64,000 bases of DNA from Meandrina meandrites (GCA_963693305.1 OY855906.1:20053661-20117660); one strand, 5' to 3'. Shown: positions 17,440 to 26,792, counted from the first letter of the stretch. Notes: a model not told the origin generated them from the sequence alone. Translations and numbers: made by a program.

Positions 17440-17465
17440 ATTCTTTACTTATCTTGTAAAGAATC
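17439..17465. promoter_or_regulatory. 10-bp hairpin abutting a start codon
   Basis: GATTCTTTAC (17439-17448) pairs with GTAAAGAATC (17456-17465) around a 7-nt loop, ending one base before the ATG. Element 2 has the same arms at 53325-53334 and 53342-53351. A lone copy of the left arm also occurs near 17378. It may act in transcription or in translation initiation. Confidence 0.6.
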
Positions 17466-18377
17466 ATGGAAGTTGACCCGACAGAGACTGACAGAGATAA
17501 TCCTTTTGAACCGGCCGACCCCGGTGACGATGATGAGGGAGAGATGATACCTATGACATCAACATCGAGAAGAGATAGAGGTCAAGATAATCCCAATTAT
17601 GAAGAGACATCTTTCATTGATGATGATAACACTTCTCTTATACAGAGAGAAGAGAATAGAGATGAGGCTTGGGAAAGAGTTAAGAGAAAGTATCCGAAGG
17701 TCAATCCCGTTAAATCCTCTTTCACAGCCGCACTTGACAAGTTTGATCGAGTGGTAGTCAGACTGAAAAGACAGGGAGGTAAGGTATACCAACTGTTCAA
17801 ATCAGACGGTGAACTGAACGATAAATTACCGAAGACCATAAAAGACAGTCTCGGGCCTACCAATGTGGAGGTGATTGAGACTGATGAGAGAGGGATAACA
17901 AGGAGAAGAGAGAAAGAGAAGGAGCTCAAATCCTCTCTTAAAGATGCCGGACCTAGTCAGAGAGAGAACATCATTCGCGACATCGAACAGCAGAGAGATG
18001 AGAGAGAGAATATGGAGAGGCAGGTTGAAGTGATAGAGGAGAGAATGTCACTCAGAGATAGAGTGAAGGTCATCTTTAAAAAGTATGGTTTCACCGCCTT
18101 CGCTGTTCTCTCCGCCGTGGGCGCAGTGATCGGTGTGATCGTATCTAATCTTAAGAGCGGTCTGTCAAAACTCGGTAAAGGAGTAGGTAACGGTTTTAAA
18201 GCCATAGGAAAAAAGTTGGGAGAGATACTTCCAGGAATGATCGGTGCAATTGCAAGTTTTATCTTTAAAACAGCGGGTGAGGCGATCGGTTTTCTTGCAA
18301 AGAATGCGTGGTTGTTGATAGTCGCCGTCGTTGTCTACTTCGTTGAACAGGTTAAAAATAAGAGTAAGAGAAAGTAA
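17466..18377 (+). CDS. Membrane protein with endocytic-type motifs and an amphipathic region
   Basis: 303 residues. The acidic N-terminus carries NPF (12-14), NPNY (42-45) and D-NTS-LI (54-59), matching NPF, NPxY and acidic dileucine consensus signals. A coiled-coil region lies at about 145-200. Then come a membrane segment (about 209-229), a basic amphipathic helix rich in Gly/Lys (about 230-256), and a long hydrophobic segment (about 258-296) ending in a basic tail. The amphipathic part resembles membrane-active capsid proteins in general character; this is a guess at endosome-penetration function. All three motifs and the C-terminal third are conserved in element 2. The downstream gene begins at the next base. 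Confidence 0.75.
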   Translation: MEVDPTETDRDNPFEPADPGDDDEGEMIPMTSTSRRDRGQDNPNYEETSFIDDDNTSLIQREENRDEAWERVKRKYPKVNPVKSSFTAALDKFDRVVVRLKRQGGKVYQLFKSDGELNDKLPKTIKDSLGPTNVEVIETDERGITRRREKEKELKSSLKDAGPSQRENIIRDIEQQRDERENMERQVEVIEERMSLRDRVKVIFKKYGFTAFAVLSAVGAVIGVIVSNLKSGLSKLGKGVGNGFKAIGKKLGEILPGMIGAIASFIFKTAGEAIGFLAKNAWLLIVAVVVYFVEQVKNKSKRK

Positions 18378-18971
18378 ATGGATAGTTACAGAGAGATATA
18401 CCCTCAGTTGCCTATCAAAGAAACCGGTGAAAACTTCAGATTAAAACAGTGTTCAGATTGGTTATCCCTTCTCGAGAAGGATCTACACGATTGTGAAAAA
18501 GTGTACAAAAAGTATAAGAGGGCAAGGAGTTATCTTTTCAATCTGTCTACAGGCAGCGGAACTCTCTCTGTCGCTCTCTGCGGTGGAGGATTGGGAACAG
18601 GACTTACAGGAATCGGTATTCCCGTATCGGTCGGTTTGGGAGCTGCCGGAGCTGTCTGTGCCTTAACGAGCGTAGCGACAGCGAGTCTTGCAAAGATAAT
18701 CTCGAAGAAGGTGAGTAAGCATGAAAAGACCGTCTCTGTCTGTCAAGCGAAGATAAACACGATAAAAGACATCGTTTCTAAATCGTTGACGGATAATAAA
18801 ATAAGCCATGAAGAGTTTCTTTTGGTAAAATCCGAGTATGAGAAGTATTATGACATGAAGAGATCGATAAGAGAAAAGAACAAAACACCGCCGCTTCCGC
18901 ATGCGGATGTAAAAAAGATGGAGGAAGAGATTCGTGCAGAGATATTAAAAAAACTCGCCCAGTCAGAGTGA
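18378..18971 (+). CDS. 197-aa membrane protein, gene abutting the previous one
   Basis: A helical N-terminus with KQCSDWLSLLEKDLHDCEKVYKK, a glycine/alanine-rich hydrophobic region at about 52-107 and a C-terminal coiled region. Starts immediately after the preceding stop codon (TAAATG). A TTAAAAA box at 18352-18358, inside the upstream gene's last codons, is 19 nt before the ATG, so it may have its own promoter. Function not recognised. Strongly conserved in element 2 (54267-54869). Confidence 0.7.
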   Translation: MDSYREIYPQLPIKETGENFRLKQCSDWLSLLEKDLHDCEKVYKKYKRARSYLFNLSTGSGTLSVALCGGGLGTGLTGIGIPVSVGLGAAGAVCALTSVATASLAKIISKKVSKHEKTVSVCQAKINTIKDIVSKSLTDNKISHEEFLLVKSEYEKYYDMKRSIREKNKTPPLPHADVKKMEEEIRAEILKKLAQSE

Positions 18972-19068
18972 GTTGTAATTGCCTGATAGTGCTATCGAGA
19001 GATGAGTCATTCAGAGATCCTCCCTATAATCCTTACTTTGTTTAAAAAGATATGATTGATAAATAGAT

Positions 19069-20685
19069 ATGAGCAATGAGAACAGTAAGAAAGATGATGA
19101 TAAACCCGAATCTCTGTGGAAGAGATTTCTCGAACGGTATCCCCATGCCGTCCTGTCTAAATTCCTACGAGTATTTGAAAGATACGATAGAGAGAATAAA
19201 GAAGAGCATGTAAAATTTGTTGGAAGGGACGGTTCAGAGTATGAAGTCTTCGATAAGAGTAAGTTTATGTACAGTCTGTACTTTCCCGACGATATGAAAA
19301 AAGCGTTGGGTCTTCCCGTGGATTTTCCTTTAGAGTTGACACTTAATCCGAAACCCTCATTACCGATTCCTGCGATCGATTTCGGTGAGAGTCGACCGCT
19401 GAAGAGCCTCAATTTGAGAGAGAAGTTAAAGAGACTCGATATATTCGCTACTCCAACAGATTATTTCTCTGTACCCGTCAGAGATATATTCTCGAATACG
19501 GTGATTAAACACACCTCTTCAAAAGAGTCTCATGAGTGGTTGAACAGACCTAATATGCGGTATTGGCCGCAGCAGCTTAACTTCGCTGTCTGGTGTGCAA
19601 CGACAGGTTGCGGGGTGAGCCTTCGCTTGTTATTAGAGGAGAAGATTGGAGGAATCGATGCGACTGATCATGAACTCAAACTTCCGCCGCAGATACGAGC
19701 CATTCTCTGGTTTCACGTATACTTTACAATCAGGAGAATCCTGTTTCAGATGGGGGGAATACAGAGTTCGATCGCTCTTCCCGGTGACTCACCCTTTAAT
19801 GAAAAGGATAACAGATACGACATTCCTTCTTATAAGAGAATCTGTAAAGAGTTTAATGTTTTAACCGATTCTGACTTTCGCTGTCATAAAGGAGAGAATC
19901 ACGGATTGGGATCTGTGTACATTTGGGTCTCTTGGGTTGGTCCGTCTAAGGCCGGCCATGAATCTTCCTATCCGGGAATTTTTAAATTCAGCGAAGAGGG
20001 AGGAGAGGGATCGAAAGGTAATCTTCTGCAGTACATATTGAATGATATAGATAATGGTTATGAGTACTTTTTGACTCGTGTATCTAACGGATTGACAAAC
20101 GCCGGTCAGGCTAGACTTAATCAATCGATCGAAGCTTTAGTCTACTGCGTATTGGGTGCGCAGGTTAACGTCAGAAGCGGAATTCTCGGAAATAATGGAA
20201 GTGCTCAGGAGGTTCGACAAGAGTTTCTCGTGTTATTGGAGGATGCGATTAAACAACCGGACATAAGTAAGAGTGTACAGAGATTTCAACTCGCTGTGCA
20301 GGAGGCAAAGGTTAAGCTCGATCTTGCCGTCTCTCCCGGTACGTGGTTGATGCCGTCAAGAATGGTGATCAATACAGAGAGTACAATAGGTTATAACAAT
20401 AGACTGAAACGTGTCGAACCATCCATGAGATTGGGTGTCAATTTAGATGTTAATTTAAAGACTGTACCGGTCGGTATAAGACATAACCTCGGAGAGAGTA
20501 AGGTACTGTTACCTCACACTTCGGTTGTGAAAAAGAAGGTTGCAGAGAATAAGAGTAAACCTGTTGTTGAAGAGAAAGAGCCTCTTAAACCGCCGCCGGC
20601 TAAGCCCGACTCAACAAAACATGAGATTAATCTTGCGGCATTGACAATTATCGCTGGCGGATTAGCTTGGTATATGTTTCGATGA
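19069..20685 (+). CDS. Conserved 538-aa protein with C-terminal membrane anchor
   Basis: The most conserved long protein of the right half, of unknown fold. Blocks identical or nearly so with element 2 include FVGRDGSEYEVFDKSKFMYS, FPLELTLNPKPSLPIPAIDF, YWPQQLNFAVWCATTGCGVS and VSPGTWLMPSRMVINTEST. After a proline/lysine-rich linker it ends in a single hydrophobic segment (about 520-538), a tail-anchor layout. Similar proteins occur repeatedly in cnidarian genomes as far as I recall, without assigned function. It is a candidate minor capsid or portal-vertex membrane protein, by context only. A TTTAAAAAG box (19041-19049) lies 19 nt upstream. Confidence 0.75.
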   Translation: MSNENSKKDDDKPESLWKRFLERYPHAVLSKFLRVFERYDRENKEEHVKFVGRDGSEYEVFDKSKFMYSLYFPDDMKKALGLPVDFPLELTLNPKPSLPIPAIDFGESRPLKSLNLREKLKRLDIFATPTDYFSVPVRDIFSNTVIKHTSSKESHEWLNRPNMRYWPQQLNFAVWCATTGCGVSLRLLLEEKIGGIDATDHELKLPPQIRAILWFHVYFTIRRILFQMGGIQSSIALPGDSPFNEKDNRYDIPSYKRICKEFNVLTDSDFRCHKGENHGLGSVYIWVSWVGPSKAGHESSYPGIFKFSEEGGEGSKGNLLQYILNDIDNGYEYFLTRVSNGLTNAGQARLNQSIEALVYCVLGAQVNVRSGILGNNGSAQEVRQEFLVLLEDAIKQPDISKSVQRFQLAVQEAKVKLDLAVSPGTWLMPSRMVINTESTIGYNNRLKRVEPSMRLGVNLDVNLKTVPVGIRHNLGESKVLLPHTSVVKKKVAENKSKPVVEEKEPLKPPPAKPDSTKHEINLAALTIIAGGLAWYMFR

Positions 20686-20702
20686 ATGAGATGAGATGAG
20701 AA

Positions 20703-20731
20703 TTTTCATAACTAGACTCAAGTTATGAAAA
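20703..20731. terminator. 11-bp hairpin between convergent genes
   Basis: TTTTCATAACT and AGTTATGAAAA with a 7-nt loop, 17 bp after the 538-aa gene and 13 bp before the 3' end of the minus-strand gene. Element 2 has a related hairpin in the same place (56652-56676), with core TTCATAAC and again a 7-nt loop. Likely bidirectional RNA 3'-end signal. Confidence 0.6.
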
Positions 20732-20744
20732 ATAAAGTAGGGGT

Positions 20745-21371
20745 TCACTTGCATTCTTTACATCTTGACTTCTGTCTTCCGTGTGGACAGATCTGTGATC
20801 CTCCACACTCTTTACAGAAAGCTCTCTGTCTCTCGTGAGGGCAGAGAGCTTTTCCTTTACAGTCTTTACATTGATATCTCATTCGGTTATGTTGACAGAT
20901 TTCACTACCTTTACAGTCTTTACAACTTGATTTACGTCGATTGTGTTCACAGATTCCTTTACCTCCACACTCTTTACAATGTCGCTTATATCTTTTATGA
21001 ATACAGATCTGTGACCCTCCACACTCTTTACAGAAAGATTTATTTTTTTTGTGAATACAGATCTGTGAACCTCCACACTCTTTACAATAACTCTTCTGTT
21101 TGTTATGTTGACAAATTCCTCTTCTCTCTTTCCATGTGTAACTCTTTACGGGCGCTACCACATTAGAGGCAAGATTCCTCATCTGCGTTACTCTTGATGG
21201 TGCGGGAATAGGGATATCAACCTCCGGTACAGATTGGTCATTCGCCGAGTAAAAAATCTCACTCTCCTCCTCTAACGCCTCGATCAACTCGGCTTTACGC
21301 ATTCTATAATAACCTTTGATGCCTCGCTCTTTGGCGAGAGCCTTCAGCTGTTTTACGGTCTGTTTCTCCAT
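20745..21371 (-). CDS. SAP/Rho-N-like protein with seven Cys/His 18-residue repeats
   Basis: 208 residues. Residues 1-77 are nearly the same as the polymerase N-terminus because both are encoded in the TIRs. From about residue 85 to the end there are seven 18-residue units with pattern IC-x-H-x7-C-x2-C-x-G (for example ICIHKKNKSFCKECGGSQ), expected to bind zinc. Comparable Cys/His repeats occur in giant-virus proteins. A nucleic-acid-binding role at the element ends or in transcription is plausible but unproven. Its promoter-like box is the mirror of the polymerase one (21396-21401). Confidence 0.75.
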   Translation of the reverse strand: MEKQTVKQLKALAKERGIKGYYRMRKAELIEALEEESEIFYSANDQSVPEVDIPIPAPSRVTQMRNLASNVVAPVKSYTWKERRGICQHNKQKSYCKECGGSQICIHKKNKSFCKECGGSQICIHKRYKRHCKECGGKGICEHNRRKSSCKDCKGSEICQHNRMRYQCKDCKGKALCPHERQRAFCKECGGSQICPHGRQKSRCKECK

Positions 21372-21557
21372 ACTTATTATATTTATGAAATATTTCTTTA
21401 ACCCTTTTTTATCACTTTTACAATATACTTAGAATTCTTCAAGGAATTCTATCTTGGGAGGATGCAAGAAAATTTTGTCGAGGAATTAAGGGAGAATTTG
21501 ATTTTTCCTCGACAAAATTTCAATAAAAATCGTCAGTATCGGCTCTTCTACCCTACT
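21141..21557 (-). repeat. Element 1 right terminal inverted repeat
   Basis: Reverse complement of 6032-6448; the outer 186 bp are identical. Inside the coding part, codons 11-18 differ from the left copy at seven bases within 24 but match element 2 at all but one, suggesting a mosaic origin. Confidence 0.88.
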
Positions 21558-21562
21558 GACCA
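21558..21562. repeat. Target site duplication GACCA, right
   Basis: Matches 6027-6031. Confidence 0.85.
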
Positions 21563-22020
21563 ACATTGGCTGAGGCAGACAGCATAATTCAAGATTCTAC
21601 TAAGGTTGGGGCTCATTATATTGTAACTTTTCCTATCACCCTGCATACTTGCCTGCCCTTGCATGTCCTTGTTGTTTTAGTTGTCCCTTTAGCCATTTAG
21701 ATTTGTCATCTTCATTTACAGACTTGGCTGAATGACAAGTCAAGATACAAACTAAAACGAGTGCCCCAGCCACACACCCTCAACAGACAAAACATAACCA
21801 CCACATGCTGCTTTTTTCTCTGCTCCAACACAAACTGATGCAGCCATTGACTTGAACAAGGATGCAGAGGTGGAAGAACATAGACAAGATGAAGCCCACA
21901 CGATAGTTGCAGAGAGCCTAGGCTTGGGTGGTCAAGACTTCACAAAAGACAGCCATCAGATGAAGATTAAGGCTTTGACTCTCTTTCTGAGGATGCGTTT
22001 TAGCCATTCTCCACTCTCAA
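21563..22020 (+). pseudogene. ZNF862-like hAT gene, right part
   Basis: Continues the frame broken by element 1: the left flank ends INGP and this side reads TLAEADSIIQDSTKVGAHY. After a non-coding gap a segment at about 21720-22000 reads WLNDKSRYKLKRV and later HTIVAESLGLGGQDF, ending in a stop. The family call is as for 3771-6031. Confidence 0.55.
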
Positions 22021-22224
22021 CATGAATTTTGGGACTTTTGAATCGAATAGTGTTATATTATATTAATACATTTATTACAAAGGGTCATAAGTAACAGAAA
22101 ATGGCTGCATCTTATTAAATACATTAACATTTTTTTGTGTATTTTAAGGCTGACATTTGCTTAATTTGGACACCCAAAATGCACCAGGTTGCGTCCAAGA
22201 GCAGTTAAATTTTCAAAATGTTCC

Positions 22225-22265
22225 ATTCGGTGGGGGGCATGCCCCAGGCCCAGATAGGGATTCAC
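22225..22265 (+). repeat. GGGGGGCATGCCCC dispersed motif, copy 1
   Basis: Short GC-rich palindromic motif followed by CAGGCCCAGA. Related copies lie at 23160-23200 and 33685-33715. Probably pieces of one interspersed repeat family. Confidence 0.45.
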
Positions 22266-22686
22266 GCCGCCAGCGCTCAGAGAGAGCAATATGCATTCTG
22301 ATTGTCTCCGCCTGCTTTTCTTTAATCAACTTCAACTACATTTGAAAAGCAAAACACCGAGTATACTCCCAAATATTCAGTGTATCTCCAGGTCAGTTTT
22401 GCTTAATACCTTTTTTGTAGGTTAATGTAATCTCTTGCTTTTAAAACGTTTATCCTTCTGAAACAGTGTCCCAATATGAAAGGTGTTGCACCATCAGCAC
22501 TTTCAGTAAAGCTCAGACGTTTTTTAAATAAGTTGTGTCATCCTGGTCTTGCCTGTCAGACTGCCCCATCTATCGCCTGAGCTTGTAATCCCAAACCGTC
22601 TCTTCATGATCAGTGATGAAATGTAAAATTAATTTTCATCATTACTCGAGTTTCAAGAGACATTCTCTACCTCGCCAACCTCACGA
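22266..22686. other. Non-coding stretch
   Basis: No supported gene or repeat structure was seen. Confidence 0.55.
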
Positions 22687-22944
22687 GTGTATGACATAAG
22701 CCTTTCATTTGAGTCCTCAACGGTCTTAAGAGCAGACAGGAACGATGACAGCGTTTGCAATGCCCTGATGGAGAAAGCTTCATCCATTGCAGAAGTTTAC
22801 AACATCAATCCATACATTCTCAGAACAACGGAGGGGCAACAACATTGCATTAACGTTGAGGCTTGTGTAGTTTCTGCTTACTGGAAGAGATCTCTGTATC
22901 TTCCCTTTCTATATCATCTCATATTCACAAGCATAAGAATGTAG
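22687..22944 (+). pseudogene. hAT-like transposase fragment (52-kDa-repressor type)
   Basis: The frame contains RADRNDDSVCNALMEKAS and SAYWKRSLYLPFLYHLI, typical of the C-terminal half of hAT/52-kDa-repressor proteins. In family order it would follow the fragment at 2514-2834. The open frame ends before the dimerisation domain. Confidence 0.55.
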
Positions 22945-23159
22945 ACATCGAAAAAGTAGTATTGACCCGTCTAAAGGGGAGATGTCTCGCCCTTTGTCTG
23001 TGAATCCTGTGTAGATACATCTTTCATTGAACCTGTTGTCAATAAAAGGTTGAAACATAAAGATGTCAAATACTAAATTTAGTCATGTTTAGATTTATGA
23101 AATTGTTCCCTGGAATACAAGGCATTTCTGAGCACCTAAAAAATAAATATCGTAAAAAA

Positions 23160-23200
23160 TTTCCTGGGGGGCATGCCCCAGACCCCCCTAGCGGCTAGTG
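23160..23200 (+). repeat. GGGGGGCATGCCCC dispersed motif, copy 2
   Basis: Second copy; here followed by AGACCCCCCTAG. Confidence 0.5.
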
Positions 23201-25898
23201 CCTTTCCAGCTCGCTACGACTTACCAACAGTGCATACTCCACATAAAATGTGCTTCATCCCTGACAGTCCCTTATACTTTCAACAAGGGAAATGTTATCA
23301 ACAACATCTTGCAACCGAGAGCATACAAACTCCACTTCGAAAGGCCAACAAAATTTCTTTGGGTAAATTTAAAATTATTTTGCATCGATAAGGGCACCTG
23401 GTGCTGACTATTCCTCCCAAAGGGAATTTGATCTTCTCCAGCCACAGTTTGGTTTCTTCATAAAGAGCTCTTCCACAGTTTACAGGAGCAATAAGATCTT
23501 TAATGGATCAGTAGGATCAAACATGTGGATCGTATCAACGGATCAAATATGTGGTAAAATCCTTCAATTTGTCTCACACACATTTCTTAAACATATCCAA
23601 ATTTACATCACGTAAATCAAGCAACTCAAATGCCTCAAGACACAATTCAATCTTCTCACTGAAAACGTCTTCTTTGGATTCTCTGTTTGCTGATTCTTTT
23701 TCATAAATTTCTTCCAATTCTTTAGATGACAAGTCATCCCTATCAGCTGAAACTGCTTCTCGAAGTGCACTTTCCAAAGGTCATTACTTTGGCCTTTGGC
23801 CGCCATATTGAAATATGTTTCACCTTGTTGAGCAACCGCTGACATTGCGCACCACTGACCCCTGCCACATTGCGAGTCTCTGGTGCCCAAGACGTAGGGC
23901 GATGATGTCATTCGTCACGTGACATTGCTCTGAAGATAGTTTTTGCTCACTGTGACGAAGATATTTTGTTACTGAAAAAGCAGTCATTGCAGTTTGAAGC
24001 ACATTGGTGTGAGGCATTTCAGACTGCCCGGATACCGAACAAAATATAAATATTAAGGGAGCTATGTACAATTTTCAAAAAGTGGGCGTCTGGGTACAAG
24101 TGCGTATCTGGCATTGCATTAAATGTGAGGAAAAAATAAATTTCATGTTGGTAAATATTTATATGTTAAGTACATTTTAATCACTTTTATTGTCATGACA
24201 TCATCGGTCACACCACCACAACGGACTGCATTTTTAAATTCGTTTGAAAACTTTACTAGGATCTCCCTCTTAGGATTTTTTTAAGCAAAGTTGTAGCTTT
24301 TTAAATAGTGTTTTTAAAAATGGCGATTATTACTTTTTCCTAAAAAAGTATGGCAGTAAATAATACAATTGAAAAGTTTGTTGGCTTGCTACTCAACGAC
24401 CATTTGCAGTAGGAATAAAAGAAACTTTTGCCAAAGGAAGGAGTGCATGCTCTTTAGGATGCAGTTGTCAGTTTCTTCTCATTTCAGTTGCTTTTGGCAA
24501 GGATGGATTTCATTTCTTTACGACGAAAGAAGTGGGCCTGGGGAGAAGAAAAGTAGCTGCCCCTCCCTCTCCCCCCTGCTGGGGGTATCCCCAGCGGATT
24601 ACCTGTGGTCCATATTGCAGGCTCACGACAAGAGCATTTTCAAATGGAAACAACAAAAAAAGGGAATCTAATGGAGTGATTTTGAGTTATAGAGGACAGT
24701 TTTGTCAATGTTTTTCCTTCTTGATGCGATTAAAACGAGTCCCCAAACATAGGGTATACCTCCTTTATTTGTATTCAGATAAAGAAGAATATGGAATGAG
24801 TAGAAACGTGCGAAAACGTGGGTAACAGAAACTTACAGGGACCCGAGGTAAGCGTTTCTCATTGTACAATGACTTTTTTTACACTGGTTAAAGCTTATGT
24901 CTTCGATGTTTATCATGTTTATCAACTTAGCTTACTGGAATTAAAGCCGAGCTCGGCATTAAGACACAGATAGTGAGAACGAGGCGATAGTAAATAGCAA
25001 TCATTTCGTTGAGGCAGGTAACTGTTATTTATGTTTGTCATCTGAATTTTAAGCCACTGTACCTCAAATTAATAAGAATCGCATCCTTTCATTATTTATA
25101 CGTGAGGAAATGTTCCTCAAAATATTGACCAAGTGGCCATTTCAGGCCGCAAAGAAAAATTTACGCCAGGGAAATTTGAAATTACTGTAACACCTTTGAA
25201 GTGATATCATTAAAATTGGAAGAAACATTTCAGCTCAGTGTGATCTCTTTTTTTAAGTTAGACTAGAGAATACTTGTAGTCAACCTGATAGCTAATCTAG
25301 ACTTCAATTAAACAGTGCTACTCACGTTTTGGAATGCCTCTTTGGGCATGTTTAATAAATGAGACCATTTCTTAACTTAAAATTTGTTCTTCCCATGATG
25401 TTTTGTTGTATTGGTCAACATAGATTTAAGTTTCTTTTGCATTTTGTGGTCTACAGGTAATTTTTGGGACTAATAGAATGCCTAATGTTTTGACAGGATT
25501 TAAAGAATTCAGAACTGAGGACATTCTGGATTACTGTTGAGTTAAACTATGGATTATAACAAGTTCAGGTAGTTGCTGATCTCTTAGTTTAACACATATA
25601 GACTAATAGTTATGTGACAGTCAATTCTAGCAATTCTCTTCCTTCTCTCTACACACATTCATTACCTGAGGCATTGAAGATCTGCTTTTTGACCAGACAT
25701 TTGTCTACTTTATAAAAAATCTGTTTAACATTTTTTTAAGGCCTGTATTTTCAGTTGTTGGATGACCTTCAGCGGCATTTTAAAGTAGCAATGTAAAAAT
25801 TTGTGAGGTCTTAACTTAAGCAAGCCAGAAAACCCTAATCCCAATATAAAGCTAACTGCAAGCAACATGATATACCGTTTGCAACCAAAGTGCTTTTA
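23201..25898. other. No confident gene
   Basis: Only short overlapping frames on both strands, none with a recognised domain. A minus-strand frame at 23574-23777 (acidic, helical) and an overlapping one at 23603-23911 could be exon pieces, but nothing supports them. Confidence 0.5.
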
Positions 25899-25957
25899 AG
25901 GCTAACCGGGGTAATATGTAGGCTAACCGGAATCTTATGTAGGCTAACTGGAATGGC
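25899..25957 (+). repeat. 21-bp tandem repeat, nearly three units
   Basis: Units starting AGGCTAAC at 25899, 25920 and 25941; the last is partial and slightly diverged. Confidence 0.7.
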
Positions 25958-26792
25958 TTGCATGGCTCGCATGTTTCATGAAACCTAAGTGCCATACAAG
26001 CCAGAAATACCTAACTCCAATAATGAACATAACCTCAAGCTATCTCACAGTGGAAAACATTATTGGATCCACTAGCCCAACATAAAAGCAGCCAGTTTTT
26101 TTCACACGCTCAAAAAGGCCATTTAATTTTAATATACAGTCTGCATGCTGGAAAATAGCAATTTCATCAAAATAAATGGTTTTTGTTTGTTTTGTTTCTA
26201 TTTACAGGTGACTTGAAGACTTTGCAAGGGCATTGCTATTAGTCAAAATGAACTCAATAATACACATTGTGTCAATGTAATAAAATTAAATTGTCACATG
26301 ATTGATTCCCACATGTTGCCAGTTTAAACCTGAATATACTTTAGTGACATTTATAGCTTTTTATATAATATGAACATCCCAGAACCCAATAAGGCTACAT
26401 GTAAATACTGACACTTAATTACATGTAAGTTTTAAAACCATTCTGGAGTTCATGACAAAAAAATTTTGTTTCAATAAAAACTTGTAAAAATAATGAAATA
26501 ACAGAGAATTTACATAATTATTATCGCAGAAGAAAAATTTTACTCCAGGTTAAGTTAATGTGTCAAGTTTTTTTGCAGCACAGGCTTGGTTCCACAGGGT
26601 GTGGTTCCAAAAATATCCATAGCTATCCCCGAGGATGGATCTTTGGTTTGGACCCTCCCACCTCCTGGGATTTCCAGTTTAGCTTCATACCTTTTTAAAA
26701 AATTTGTGCTATTGAGACCCCCATCCCCCTCGGAATTTCCAATGATCATCTTTGGGGTGGCTATGGATATTTCCTGGAACCGCATAACATTA

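Larger units (their letters stand above)
6032..21557. mobile_element. Element 1: Polinton/Maverick (adintovirus-like) integrated element
   Basis: A 15,526-bp element bounded by terminal inverted repeats starting AGTAGGG and by a 5-bp GACCA target duplication. It encodes a protein-primed type family B polymerase, a DDE integrase, a probable major capsid protein, an A32-like ATPase, a nuclease, a fibre-like protein and several membrane proteins. This is the defining gene set of Polinton/Maverick elements and their viral relatives. AG...CT termini and 5-6 bp duplications fit that family. The hAT-like coding sequence reads continuously across the two flanks once one duplication is removed, so both ends are exact. 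Damage: truncated 3' ends of polymerase and integrase, and nonsense mutations in two small genes. Confidence 0.9.

Noticed and set aside
17597..17929. Ser/Leu-rich minus-strand frame in the 303-aa gene, and its counterpart at 53675-54151
   Set aside because: Complement of the Arg/Glu-rich GAGA-type codons of the real gene; lengths and positions differ between the two elements.
20745..21371. CRISPR-like or simple DNA repeat array
   Set aside because: The periodicity (54 bp) follows the 18-residue protein repeats and the DNA units are diverged; there are no spacers.
23574..23911. Minus-strand acidic frames as a host gene
   Set aside because: Two overlapping frames with no domain, no splice support and no homologue recognised.
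24530..24830. Forward frames near a GC-rich CCCCTGCTGGGGGTATCCCC segment
   Set aside because: They resemble low-complexity repeat-derived peptide text; no domain.
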